NCBI RefSeq assembly: GCF_016625195.1
Contig: NZ_JACVUP010000015.1
Location: 1 to 64,000, forward strand
Reading direction: 5' to 3'
Length of the DNA stretch: 64,000 bases
From: Erwinia sp. S63
GTDB taxonomy: Bacteria; Pseudomonadota; Gammaproteobacteria; Enterobacterales; Enterobacteriaceae
Made by a program: the position numbers and the translations under genes. The first letter of the stretch is position 1, and each line of letters starts with the position of its first letter. Positions 27,087 to 36,195 of this stretch are shown one piece after another. Under the pieces are notes generated by a model. The model ran no database searches, had not been told where the DNA came from, and saw only the letters and a program-made list of their open reading frames with translations.

Positions 27087-28043
27087 TTAATCGTCTTCGT
27101 CTTCTTCGTCGTCATAATCAATCGGCGATTTGAAATCGTCCGGTTTGATCGCCAGTAAATCACAACGTAAATGATCGATAACCTGCTCAGCGGTATTACC
27201 CAGAAAAGCGGCTGAAAGGCCGGTGCGTCCAATGGTGCCGAGCACTACAATCCCCGACTCCAGATGAGAGGCGATATCCGGAATGACTTCCTCGGGCAAG
27301 CCTTTCGCCACATGAGTGAACTCTTCACCGATAGAGAATTTCTGGCGCAGCGCTTTCATCGCCACCAGATGTTGTCCGCGAATCGCATCGTTATACACGC
27401 TGGGGTCAAAGTCGGGGAGTTCAATGGCGATATTGATTGGCGTGATGGGATAAGCACCGACAAGGTGCACTTCTGTGTGATTGACCATATCGGCCAGCAG
27501 CACGGTTTCACGAATCAGCTTTTGGTTTAATTCATCGTGATGGGGCTCTTCACTGGCCAGATTGACCGCCACAACGGCTCTGCCACCTTCCGGCCACGGC
27601 TGATCTTTCACCATCCATACCGGGCAAGGACATTTGCGTAACAGATGCCAGTCGGTTGGGGTGAAAATCACCGCTTCCAGGCGATCGTGCTGATGGGCCA
27701 TTTTCAGCACTAAGTCGTGCTGGTGCGCCATCACTTCCTGAATAATCGCTTCGTACGGGCGGTTATGCCACACCACTTTAATTTCAATATCGACGCCAGC
27801 CTCAAGATAGGCGTGGGCCTGTTGACGAATCCATTCAGTACGCTGACTGATCACACCTTTACGCATGTTGGATCGCTCATCCGGCGACAACAAGGTGGTC
27901 ATTTCGTAGGAGAAGTCGTAGATAGGCAGGAAAGCTTTGATTTTTCCGCCGATACGTTGATTCAGATATACCGCACGACGCAACGCGGGTTGATCGTCCT
28001 GCTGGGCGTCAATCGCCACCAGAATATTTTGGTACCGGGACAT
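27087..28043 (-). CDS. uspE: Universal stress protein E (tandem Usp domains)
   Basis: 318 residues with two Usp domains (about 1-150 and 160-310). The second ends in [20 protein letters not shown], a nucleotide-loop-like sequence. The C terminus is an unusual run of Asp/Glu (YDDEEDEDD). UspE supports survival of DNA damage, motility and aggregation in E. coli. GAGGAG precedes the ATG. It is adjacent to fnr on the same strand, the conserved enterobacterial order. Confidence 0.94.
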   Translation of the reverse strand: MSRYQNILVAIDAQQDDQPALRRAVYLNQRIGGKIKAFLPIYDFSYEMTTLLSPDERSNMRKGVISQRTEWIRQQAHAYLEAGVDIEIKVVWHNRPYEAIIQEVMAHQHDLVLKMAHQHDRLEAVIFTPTDWHLLRKCPCPVWMVKDQPWPEGGRAVVAVNLASEEPHHDELNQKLIRETVLLADMVNHTEVHLVGAYPITPINIAIELPDFDPSVYNDAIRGQHLVAMKALRQKFSIGEEFTHVAKGLPEEVIPDIASHLESGIVVLGTIGRTGLSAAFLGNTAEQVIDHLRCDLLAIKPDDFKSPIDYDDEEDEDD

Positions 28044-28161
28044 AAGGCAATCTCCTCAAACCAAAGCAAGTTGGATTAAAGATAGCCTAAGTTGGCGCAG
28101 GGCAGAAGGGGAAAAGTTGTTGCCGGATCAATAAACTAACATTTACCGACCCGGCACAGAA

Positions 28162-28914
28162 TCACGCAGCTTGTTCAGTCTGACCCGCCAGTTCTGCCAG
28201 CAAAGCATGGTTCTCGATAGTGATATATTTGCCTTTCACTGCCAACATGCCACTTTTCTGGAAGCGCCCCAGCAGGCGGCTAATGGTTTCTACGGTTAGT
28301 CCCAGGTAGTTACCAATGTCACCACGCGTCATGGTGAGGCGGAATTCACGTTGAGAGAAGCCACGTTGACCAAAGCGGCGTGAGAGATTCCAGACAAAGG
28401 CCGCCAGACGCTCTTCTGCATTTTTCTTGGAGAGCAGCAGGATCATATCCTGATCGCCTTTAATCTCACCGCTCATCAGACGCATCATCTGCTGGCGCAG
28501 TGCCGGCATTTTACCGGAGAGATCGTCGAGGGTTTCGAAAGGAATTTCACACACCATGGCCGTTTCCAGCGCCTGAGCAAAACTCGGGTGGTGCGCGCCG
28601 ACAATGGCATCAAAGCCGACTAAATCGCCCGCCAGATGGAAGCCGGTAATCTGCTCGTCACCCTGTTCAGTGATGGTATAGCTTTTGATGGTGCCGGAGC
28701 GGATAGCGTAAAGCGATTTCAATTCATCACCGGCTTTGAACAACGTCTGGCCTTTCTGAATCGGCTTTTTGCGCTCAATGATATTGTCCAGCTGATCCAG
28801 CTCGTGCTCGTTCAGTGTGAAGGGAATACACAACTGGCTGATACTGCAATCCTGACAGTGAATGGCACAACCGCCAGACTGAATACGTCGAATGCTGCGT
28901 TTTTCCGGGATCAT
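28162..28914 (-). CDS. fnr: Oxygen-sensing global regulator FNR
   Basis: 250 residues, identical in length to E. coli FNR. Cys20, Cys23, Cys29 and Cys122, the ligands of the oxygen-labile 4Fe-4S cluster, are all present at the same numbers (Cys16 as well). The CRP-type sensor domain is followed by the recognition helix region [17 protein letters not shown] with the E..SR pattern that reads TTGAT half-sites. It should be a functional anaerobic activator. A palindromic FNR-like site lies just upstream, suggesting autoregulation. Confidence 0.98.
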   Translation of the reverse strand: MIPEKRSIRRIQSGGCAIHCQDCSISQLCIPFTLNEHELDQLDNIIERKKPIQKGQTLFKAGDELKSLYAIRSGTIKSYTITEQGDEQITGFHLAGDLVGFDAIVGAHHPSFAQALETAMVCEIPFETLDDLSGKMPALRQQMMRLMSGEIKGDQDMILLLSKKNAEERLAAFVWNLSRRFGQRGFSQREFRLTMTRGDIGNYLGLTVETISRLLGRFQKSGMLAVKGKYITIENHALLAELAGQTEQAA

Positions 28915-28934
28915 ATAGGTACGCTCGATGATTA

Positions 28935-28948
28935 TTGACTGCCGTCAA
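28935..28948 (-). promoter_or_regulatory. FNR-box-like palindrome in the fnr promoter
   Basis: TTGACTGCCGTCAA is a perfect 5-4-5 inverted repeat close to the FNR consensus TTGAT-N4-ATCAA (one change in each half). It lies 21 bases before the fnr start codon, close to the transcription start, where binding would repress. E. coli fnr is negatively autoregulated in the same manner. Confidence 0.6.
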
Positions 28949-29209
28949 TTTTAACATTTTTACGCGTTAAGGGAACTCATCCGAGCAGTAATTCCCTTTA
29001 AACCCCACTAACGTAGGGTATACCTGAGTTTGCGCAAGGTTTACCTGACATTATTTTTTGACCTGGAACGTTTTCTTGCCATATTTACATCTGGTCACAA
29101 CCTGTCATAGCGCAAAAAGTGACAGATGTGATGCCAAAAATCCTTTGCTACTATTTTGTTTTTGAGCGGCAACTTGCGCTCAGCAAACCACCAGGCGTGA
29201 GTAAACACC

Positions 29210-29776
29210 ATGAACCTAGACGATGAAGACCTTTTCCGGGATGCCATGGGCGATGTAACGCCACTGAAAGATTGCGCTAACACTCAATGGTTGCGTGCCC
29301 CCTCGACCAAAGCGCCACGGCCGACACAAGCCAACGACGAACAGGAGAATTTCCTTACGCGTGGTTTTCTCGACATCATTCCGCTGACGACACCGCTGGA
29401 ATACCAATCAGAAGGGATCCAACAAGGTGTGCTGGATAAGTTGCGGTTGGGGAAATATCCATCGGACGCCAGTCTGAATCTGTTACGACAGCCAGTAGAA
29501 ACCTGTCGTCAGGCGTTGTTCAGTTTTATGCTGCAGGCGCGCAAGCAGGGGCTGCGCAATCTGCTGATTATTCACGGTAAAGGCCGCGATGATGAATCTC
29601 ATGCCAATATCGTACGTAGCTACCTGGCACGCTGGCTGACGCAGTTTGAAGAGGTGCAAAGCTTTTGCGTGGCGCAGCCCCAGCACGGCGGTGCCGGGGC
29701 GCTGTATGTCAGTTTAAGAAAAACAGCTCAGGCGCGAATGGAGAATCGTGAGCGCCACGCCAAACGCAGCCGCTAA
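29210..29776 (+). CDS. smrA: Smr-domain DNA endonuclease SmrA
   Basis: 188 residues. The Smr domain occupies about residues 85-170 with LDKLRLGKYPSDASLNL, the conserved IIHGKGRDDESHANIVRSYLARWL and the final LYVSLRK. This matches E. coli SmrA/YdaL, a small nuclease with nicking activity in vitro; its cellular role is open. The start ATG at 29210 has only a weak ribosome-binding site. Its stop directly abuts the stop of the convergent LysR gene. Confidence 0.88.
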   Translation: MNLDDEDLFRDAMGDVTPLKDCANTQWLRAPSTKAPRPTQANDEQENFLTRGFLDIIPLTTPLEYQSEGIQQGVLDKLRLGKYPSDASLNLLRQPVETCRQALFSFMLQARKQGLRNLLIIHGKGRDDESHANIVRSYLARWLTQFEEVQSFCVAQPQHGGAGALYVSLRKTAQARMENRERHAKRSR

Positions 29777-30709
29777 TCAGGTGTGAAATTTACGAATGGT
29801 CGCCAGCAACACTTCGGCACTCAGGCTGAGGTGACTGCCGCTGCGGGTGATGATGCCCACGGGTTCACCCGGCCCTGGGGAGTTAATCGGTAGCGCAATA
29901 ACGGCGTTATGGCTGAGATCTTCTTTGATGGCACCTGATGGCACAAACCACACATAGTCATAGCGCAGGGCTAACTGGCGTGCCAGCGAAGTGGATGAGG
30001 TTTCAACGCAATTAGCGGGGAGCGTGCATCCTTGTTCGTCCAGCATATGTTGAGCAATACGGCGCGGCGCGGTACCTTCCGGGGAAATAACCACTGGCCA
30101 CTGCATCGCGCGGGATAGCGTGACATTGTCACTTAAAAGCGGATGCTCCGGGCGCACCACCAGTTTAAGTGATTCAAGGAACAAGAGTTCATAACTCAGG
30201 CCCGCCATCATTTCACTGTCGGCCATGCGTCCGATGCCAATATCAAATTCGCCTGCGCGCAACCCGGCCAGCAACACATTATTGTGTAATGTCGCCACCT
30301 GTACGGTGGTGTTAGGTTGCTGCTCATGAAAACGGTCAAGAATTTGTGGCAGCATGCCCATCGCCGCTGTCGTTAAGGCGCCGAGTCGAATCACCACCGG
30401 GCGACCGGGCTGTGGGGCGTTAAAGCTTTGGCCTGCATGGTTAAGCGCATCCAGCACTTTTACCGCATGGACAAGAAATTGCTCGCCGAGCGTGGTTAAC
30501 TGCGCACCAAGACGACCACGCTCAAACAGGCGCGCGCCAGCCAGTTCTTCCAGCTCATTCAGGGTTTTCGAGAGCGCAGGTTGGCTGAGATTAAGTGTCT
30601 CCGCCGCGCGCCCCAGCGTACCTTGTTGCGCGACCGCAACAAAGGTGTGTAAATGGCGCAAGCGAATGCGCTGATTGAAAAGGGAATTTTTGTCCATAGC
30701 CTCAAACAT
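29777..30709 (-). CDS. LysR-family regulator, PcaQ/galactose-binding-protein-regulator type
   Basis: 310 residues (or 306 if the second Met at 30697 is used; neither has a good ribosome-binding site). Winged helix at 15-75 with RAAETLNLSQPALSKTLNELE, then a LysR substrate-binding domain. The sequence resembles PcaQ-like regulators, which answer to aromatic-pathway intermediates, but the ligand here is unknown. It is divergent from a transporter of the aromatic acid:H+ symporter family and from hglS, its most likely targets. Confidence 0.85.
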   Translation of the reverse strand: MFEAMDKNSLFNQRIRLRHLHTFVAVAQQGTLGRAAETLNLSQPALSKTLNELEELAGARLFERGRLGAQLTTLGEQFLVHAVKVLDALNHAGQSFNAPQPGRPVVIRLGALTTAAMGMLPQILDRFHEQQPNTTVQVATLHNNVLLAGLRAGEFDIGIGRMADSEMMAGLSYELLFLESLKLVVRPEHPLLSDNVTLSRAMQWPVVISPEGTAPRRIAQHMLDEQGCTLPANCVETSSTSLARQLALRYDYVWFVPSGAIKEDLSHNAVIALPINSPGPGEPVGIITRSGSHLSLSAEVLLATIRKFHT

Positions 30710-31007
30710 AATGACTTTTACCGGGTGGCGGCAATGGGAAAACCGAAATTATGTTAACTTCACTGCAAAATTATATTAACAAAAACCTTTAAAATCATAA
30801 CTGACTGTTTTTAATCGAGTTAGCAGGATCGCGCGCTAGTGCAAAATTATCACCTATCGCAATATCAAACGCTTAATCTCGCATAATTTGAATAATTCTC
30901 ACTTACACCTAAAAATCCTGCCCGTTATTGTTAACGATGAGCTATCATTAGCGCCGTTTTTTTTACCAAAACTGATGATTAAACGATGAATGTGCAGGAG
31001 TTGATCC

Positions 31008-32342
31008 GTGACCACCGTTGAAGCCGTAGATGTTCGCCAGCTGATAAATCAGAGTGCGCTTAGCCGATGGCAAAAACGCCTGATTGCGCTGTGCTTCATC
31101 GTCGTGGCGCTGGATGGCATGGACATTGCGCTGATGGGTTTCATCGCCCCCACATTGAAAGCCAGTTGGGGCGTCACTAATCATCAGCTTGGCATGGTGA
31201 TCAGCGCGGCGCTGATTGGTCTTGCCTTAGGCGCGATGGTGGCTGGGCCGCTTGCCGATCGCTATGGTCGGCGCGTGATGATCCTGCTCAGCGTCGGGTT
31301 TTTTGGCCTGTGGACGCTGGCAACGGCGATGGCGCAAAACATCGATCAAATGATGTTCTTCCGCTTTCTTACCGGTCTCGGCCTTGGAGCCGCCATGCCA
31401 AACGTGGGTACGCTGGTGGCCGAGTATGCGCCAGAACGCCGACGCTCCTTTATTATCACCGTGGTGTTCTGCGGTTTCACCTTTGGTGCCGCTTCAGGCG
31501 GATTCGCGGCTTCCTGGCTGCTGCCTCGCTATGACTGGCACTCCGTGATGTTGATGGGCGGTGTGTTGCCGCTGATTGTCTTGCCATTCCTGCTGCGCGG
31601 CTTACCGGAGTCCGTGCGCTTCCTGATTAGTCGTCGTGCGCCCGCTGCACGTATACATGCCATTCTGGATCGCATGCTGCCAGGCGTCGTCGAACCGAAC
31701 AGCCACTATCAGTCCACTGAACAGGTTATCGTACGGCGCGGCGCGGTGGCGACAGTGGTGTCCCGACGTTATCTGTTCGGCAGCCTGATGCTCTGGGGCG
31801 GCTACTTTATGGGGCTGTTCCTTGTCTATCTGATTGGCAGCTGGATGCCCTCGCTGATCAACACCCTGGGTATGTCGGTGACGGAAGCGGCTATCGTCAC
31901 GGCCATGTATCAGGCGGGCGGCACGGTGGGTTCGCTGTTTGCGGGTTGGCTGATGGACCGCATTAACGCCAATATCGCGCTGGCGGTGATCTACTTCTGT
32001 GGCGGCATCGCGATTGTCGCACTCGGCTTCTCTCCGGCGGAGGTGGGATTAATGAGTGCCATCGCCTTCTTTAGCGGCTTTTGTTTTAACGGCGCCAATA
32101 CTGGTATGAACGCGCTGTCGGCCAGCTACTATCCTACGCACGCACGTGCCACCGGTTCCAGCTGGATGCACGGTGTCGGTCGCGTCGGCGCGATAATGAG
32201 TGCTTTTGTCGGGGCAGAACTCCTTTCTCTGGGATGGTCGTTCAGTCAAATCTTCCTGTTGCTGGCGATCCCGGCAGTCCTTACCACGATCATGCTGGCC
32301 CTGAAATGTCGCTTTGGTGACCCATCAGACCGGGTTGAGTGA
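31008..32342 (+). CDS. MFS transporter, aromatic acid:H+ symporter (AAHS) type
   Basis: 444 residues and 12 membrane helices. The start is GTG at 31008 with AGGAG seven bases upstream. The first helix carries LDGMDIALMGFIAPTL, the DGxD-type signature of the AAHS family (PcaK, BenK, MhpT), and the loop GPLADRYGRR is the classic MFS motif. Family members import carboxylated aromatics or related acids. The next gene codes for HglS, so a dicarboxylate or 2-oxo acid is a possible substrate here (inference). Confidence 0.88.
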   Translation: MTTVEAVDVRQLINQSALSRWQKRLIALCFIVVALDGMDIALMGFIAPTLKASWGVTNHQLGMVISAALIGLALGAMVAGPLADRYGRRVMILLSVGFFGLWTLATAMAQNIDQMMFFRFLTGLGLGAAMPNVGTLVAEYAPERRRSFIITVVFCGFTFGAASGGFAASWLLPRYDWHSVMLMGGVLPLIVLPFLLRGLPESVRFLISRRAPAARIHAILDRMLPGVVEPNSHYQSTEQVIVRRGAVATVVSRRYLFGSLMLWGGYFMGLFLVYLIGSWMPSLINTLGMSVTEAAIVTAMYQAGGTVGSLFAGWLMDRINANIALAVIYFCGGIAIVALGFSPAEVGLMSAIAFFSGFCFNGANTGMNALSASYYPTHARATGSSWMHGVGRVGAIMSAFVGAELLSLGWSFSQIFLLLAIPAVLTTIMLALKCRFGDPSDRVE

Positions 32343-32430
32343 CAGGGCGATCACAGTTCCACGAAATTCCTCCACGGCGATAAAGGGTTGATCTACATTA
32401 GCAACAACCCTTAACGCCGAGGTGATGACC

Positions 32431-33768
32431 ATGGAAAACTTTCTCACCAGCGATGCGATTCGCACGCTGTTCTCGCAAGCCATGTCCAGTATGTATCAGC
32501 AGGAAGTGCCGCAATATGGCACCCTGACGCAGCTGGTCACGGCCGTGAATGAACGCACGCTGGAAGCACAACCTGCTTTAAAAAACCGCCTCGCTGCCGC
32601 CGATGAACTGGACCGTCTCAGCGTGGAACGTCACGGTGCGATTCGTGTGGGGACTGCCGAAGAACTCAGTACGCTACGCCTGATGTTTGCGGTGATGGGG
32701 ATGGAACCGGTGGGATATTACGATCTCTCCCAGGCGGGTGTGCCGGTTCACTCCACCGCTTTTCGTCCGGTTACGGACAGCGCATTGCGCCGAAATCCTT
32801 TCCGCGTGTTTACCTCTCTGCTCCGGCTTGAACTGATTGATGATGCCGCGTTGAGAGAAAAAGCCGCCGCGATTTTAGCCGCGCGCGATATCTTCACGCC
32901 GGGTTGTCGTGCGCTGATCGCGCAACATCAGCAGCAGGGCGGTTTGAACGCCGCTGATGCCGCTCGCTTTGTCAAAGAGGCGCTGGAAACCTTCCGCTGG
33001 CATGCCCATACCCTCGTGGACAGTGAAACCTACCGCGCACTGAGCCAGCAACATCGTTTGATTGCCGATGTAGTGTGCTTCCAGGGGTGCCACATCAACC
33101 ATCTGACCCCACGCACGTTGGATATAGATCGCGTGCAAACTTTAATGCCCACGCGCGGGATCGATCCTAAAACCCTCATCGAGGGGCCACCCCAGCGTCA
33201 GGTGCCGATTCTGTTACGTCAAACCAGCTTTAAAGCGCTGGAGGAAGCCGTTCATTTTAATGACGGCACCCCCGGCACACACACTGCGCGCTTTGGTGAG
33301 ATTGAGCAGCGCGGTGCAGCACTGACCCCCAAAGGACGTACGTTGTATGACCGTTTGCTGGCGGAAGCGGGCACCGGCAGCGATAACCAGCTTCACCAGC
33401 AGCATTTGAATGCAGTTTTTCGTGATTTTCCCGATGATGAAGATACCCTGCGCGAACAGGAACTGGCGTGGTTCCGCTACCGTCTGACCGCTAAGGGCAC
33501 CCAGCATCCTCCGCAAATGGGAGAAACTCTGGTTCAACTGCTTGCAGAAGGTCGCGTGCTGGCAGAACCGATAGTGTATGAAGATTTTCTGCCAGTGAGC
33601 GCAGCGGGGATATTCCAGTCTAATTTAGGCGACGAAACGCACGCACGTAGCGCGGGCAATGCCAGCCGGGCGGATTTTGAAGCCGCGTTAGGTGCCGCGG
33701 TGCAGGATGAGATGGCGTTGTATCAGCAGATGCAGCAGCGCAGTCTGGCTCGTTGCGGTATACGTTAA
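32431..33768 (+). CDS. hglS: 2-oxoadipate dioxygenase/decarboxylase (HglS/YdcJ, DUF1338)
   Basis: 445 residues. The start ATG at 32431 has GAGG at eight bases; closer upstream starts are badly spaced. The protein matches E. coli YdcJ and Pseudomonas HglS, an iron enzyme of a vicinal-oxygen-chelate fold that converts 2-oxoadipate to D-2-hydroxyglutarate with loss of CO2 in lysine breakdown. A metal-ligand histidine in ERHGAIRVGT (residue 68), a histidine-rich segment CHINHLTPRTLD and glutamate in FGEIEQRG are present. It follows the transporter gene by 88 bases and ends in a long terminator. Confidence 0.87.
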   Translation: MENFLTSDAIRTLFSQAMSSMYQQEVPQYGTLTQLVTAVNERTLEAQPALKNRLAAADELDRLSVERHGAIRVGTAEELSTLRLMFAVMGMEPVGYYDLSQAGVPVHSTAFRPVTDSALRRNPFRVFTSLLRLELIDDAALREKAAAILAARDIFTPGCRALIAQHQQQGGLNAADAARFVKEALETFRWHAHTLVDSETYRALSQQHRLIADVVCFQGCHINHLTPRTLDIDRVQTLMPTRGIDPKTLIEGPPQRQVPILLRQTSFKALEEAVHFNDGTPGTHTARFGEIEQRGAALTPKGRTLYDRLLAEAGTGSDNQLHQQHLNAVFRDFPDDEDTLREQELAWFRYRLTAKGTQHPPQMGETLVQLLAEGRVLAEPIVYEDFLPVSAAGIFQSNLGDETHARSAGNASRADFEAALGAAVQDEMALYQQMQQRSLARCGIR

Positions 33769-33781
33769 CGGCATAAGAAAA

Positions 33782-33819
33782 CCGGTCTGTGAAGTGGCAT
33801 CACCACTTCAGCAGACCGG
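33782..33819. terminator. Terminator after hglS
   Basis: Long hairpin: CCGGTCTG plus TGAAGTGG pairing with CCACTTCA and CAGACCGG, loop CATCA, one bulged G. TTCATTTCTTTT follows on the plus strand. It lies between convergent hglS and the DoxX gene. Confidence 0.85.
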
Positions 33820-33837
33820 CTTCATTTCTTTTGATTT

Positions 33838-34272
33838 TTATTGCAAGCGCGAATCACGCACCAGCGTGTACTTCCCGGCACCCAAAAACATGATGGCAAG
33901 TGCGCCCAGCAGATAAAGTGCCTCTGTTTCCAGAGACCAGGCGCCAACATCTGTTCGATGCCAGACCGCGCCCATTTTTACCAGCAAGGTCGCAACAACC
34001 ATGTTCACCGCAATAATGAAGGCCGCAGGGCGTGTCATTAAACCGATGATCACCATGATAGGTGCCACTATTTCCCCGATGTAAGCACCGTAAGCGATGA
34101 AACCTGGCATGCCTTTAACGGCCAGCATATGAGCGATCCAGTCGACGCCATGCATCACCTTGAATTCGCCATGAAATAACAGCAGGCCGCCAAACGTCAG
34201 ACGTAACAGCAGTTTACCGAAGTCCGGGTGATCGCTCATCCGATTGAACATCTGGTTGATACCACCAAACAT
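33838..34272 (-). CDS. DoxX family membrane protein
   Basis: 144 residues with four membrane helices. LLRLTFGGLLLFHGEFKVMHG, then GEIVAPIMVIIGLMTRPAAF, are typical of the DoxX/YphA/YqjF group. The ATG at 34272 follows GGAGAAGCG; a much longer frame open upstream has no coding character and overlaps the divergent esterase. Family members are linked to redox and thiol stress or sulphur metabolism in various bacteria; the role here is unknown. Confidence 0.85.
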   Translation of the reverse strand: MFGGINQMFNRMSDHPDFGKLLLRLTFGGLLLFHGEFKVMHGVDWIAHMLAVKGMPGFIAYGAYIGEIVAPIMVIIGLMTRPAAFIIAVNMVVATLLVKMGAVWHRTDVGAWSLETEALYLLGALAIMFLGAGKYTLVRDSRLQ

Positions 34273-34434
34273 CGCGCTTCTCCGTCTCGCCAGGTTAACT
34301 TGTAACCTTAATGCAATTCGCCATGCCAGGGTTAGCCAAATAATTTGATGGAGATGTTCAATGGATCGAAAGCATGTTCGGCTTAATCTGCAAATGCTTT
34401 CAGAACATGGACATTCACTCAAGGCCTGCAAATA

Positions 34435-35982
34435 ATGGAAACATGCTTGATCTGGGAACCCGAGATGAAAAACGAACGACGTCTGAGGATCATGACCGCG
34501 GAGGGTGAGCTCAGAGGCCTGATTGACGATGATCTTTTTGTCTTCAAGGGAATACCTTACGCCGCGCCACCTGTGGGCGCACTGCGCTGGCGTCCACCGC
34601 AGCCGGTCACGCCGTGGAAAGACGTACGTGAAGCCACGCGATGGGGGGATGCCAGCTGGCAAAACCGCGACTATTGCGTGGCGGTGGGCGGCGGCGATCC
34701 GGGCCGGTTCAGTGAGGATTGTCTGTACCTGAACATCTGGACGCCAGACGTTGAGCCATCCCGACCGTTGCCGGTGATGGTGTGGTTGCACGGCGGGGGC
34801 TTTACCATCGGTGCCGGCAGCCTTGATCCTTATCGTGGCAAAGCGTTAGCCGCCCAGGGCGTGGTGGTAGTGACGCTCAATTATCGACTTGGACATTTTG
34901 GCTTCTTCGCCCATCCGGCGCTGGATGCCGAATACCCGCCAGAGGCGGTGGTCAATAACTTCGCGTTGTTAGATCAAATCGCTGCGCTGCAGTGGGTGCA
35001 GCGCAATATTCCGGTTTTTGGCGGCGATCGCCACAATATCACGCTTTTTGGTGAATCATCTGGTGCGCGCAGCGTTTTGTCACTGTGCTGCTCTCCGCTG
35101 GCGGAAGGACTGTTTCACAAAGGCATTGTCCAGAGTGCCTACAGCTTGCCGGATGTGCCGCGCCGGAAAGCACAACAGGTTGGCAAACAGGTGGCGGCAC
35201 ATTTTGGCCTGCCGGAAAGTGCGACTGCTGACCAACTTCGCCAGCTACCTGCCGATCAATTCTGGCCGCTGCAGCGTCCGTTGGGATTAGGTCCGGTGGC
35301 AATCAGCGGTGATGTGGTGCTACCCAAACCGATGCTTGAAACCTTTATGGCCGGTAAACAACATCGTGTGCCGTTGATGGTGGGAAGTAACAGCGATGAA
35401 GCCAGCGTACTGGATTATTTTGGTGTAGACCCTGCGGCGGTCCTGCAGCAAATCCGCAGCAAGAATCGCCTGAGCTACGGCATGATGAAGTGGTTGTACG
35501 ATATTCACGACGATAACTTACTGGGCCGTGCAGTCGCGCGCGACATGGCATTTACCGTCGTACCGTTAGTGGTGGCGCAATCTCAACACAGTATTGGGAT
35601 GCCTGCCTGGCGTTACTGGTTCGACTATGTGTCAGAGAATGCCCGCGATCTCTACCCACATGGCACGTGGCACGGCAATGAAATTCCTTACGTGTTCAAT
35701 ACGCTAACCACGCTCAAACCGCCGGCTGAGCGAGATTACACCGCTGCAGATCAGATCTTCGCCGACATGGTGAGCAGCTATTGGGTGACGTTCGCACGGG
35801 ATGCCAGCGAATTCAGCTATCAGCTGCAGGGCAAAATCGACTGGCCGGTGTGGCGTCCCCGTGAAGACCTGACATTAGCCCTCGGTGATCAGGGTAAACC
35901 GCAAGCGGTGTTGAAGGCCCGTTTTATGCGCGGGCGCCTGCGTTTGTTCCGCCTGATGATGCGCAGCCACGTGAAGCTTTGA
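34435..35982 (+). CDS. Type-B carboxylesterase
   Basis: 515 residues from the first ATG; a second ATG at 34465 (MKNERRLRIM) gives 505 residues and has a similarly weak ribosome-binding site, so the start is uncertain. Alpha/beta-hydrolase of the carboxylesterase/cholinesterase family: oxyanion loop WLHGGGF, nucleophile Ser in FGESSGA near residue 207, acidic residue region SNSDEAS, and catalytic His in GTWHGNEIPYVFN. No signal peptide, so cytosolic. The natural ester is unknown. It is divergent from the DoxX gene. Confidence 0.88.
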   Translation: METCLIWEPEMKNERRLRIMTAEGELRGLIDDDLFVFKGIPYAAPPVGALRWRPPQPVTPWKDVREATRWGDASWQNRDYCVAVGGGDPGRFSEDCLYLNIWTPDVEPSRPLPVMVWLHGGGFTIGAGSLDPYRGKALAAQGVVVVTLNYRLGHFGFFAHPALDAEYPPEAVVNNFALLDQIAALQWVQRNIPVFGGDRHNITLFGESSGARSVLSLCCSPLAEGLFHKGIVQSAYSLPDVPRRKAQQVGKQVAAHFGLPESATADQLRQLPADQFWPLQRPLGLGPVAISGDVVLPKPMLETFMAGKQHRVPLMVGSNSDEASVLDYFGVDPAAVLQQIRSKNRLSYGMMKWLYDIHDDNLLGRAVARDMAFTVVPLVVAQSQHSIGMPAWRYWFDYVSENARDLYPHGTWHGNEIPYVFNTLTTLKPPAERDYTAADQIFADMVSSYWVTFARDASEFSYQLQGKIDWPVWRPREDLTLALGDQGKPQAVLKARFMRGRLRLFRLMMRSHVKL

Positions 35983-36111
35983 TGAGCAGGCTAATAGTGA
36001 AATTGCGCAAATGAATTTATAAGGCAAATTTTCGGCTAATCCATTGATTATCAATAATAACATTTCCTATCCGGCTTAAGCAGACAGCAATTAATTAGCT
36101 TATTAAACCGT

Positions 36112-36138
36112 TACATTTTCCCTATCCACTGCCGATAA
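36112..36138 (+). promoter_or_regulatory. Sigma-28 (FliA) promoter of the chemoreceptor gene
   Basis: TACATTTT, 11 bases, GCCGATAA. The flagellar sigma-28 consensus is TAAAGTTT-N11-GCCGATAA; the -10 is perfect and six of eight -35 bases agree. It lies about 58 bases before the chemoreceptor start, placing that gene in the late flagellar regulon. Confidence 0.8.
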
Positions 36139-36195
36139 ACGCAATATGCCCTATTTTATCGGGCCTCCTTCGCGTTTCACACCAAGGGATTATGT

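Noticed and set aside
34273..34791. N-terminal extension of the DoxX gene
   Set aside because: It adds 173 residues without family similarity, lies opposite the esterase start, and the ATG at 34272 has its own ribosome-binding site.
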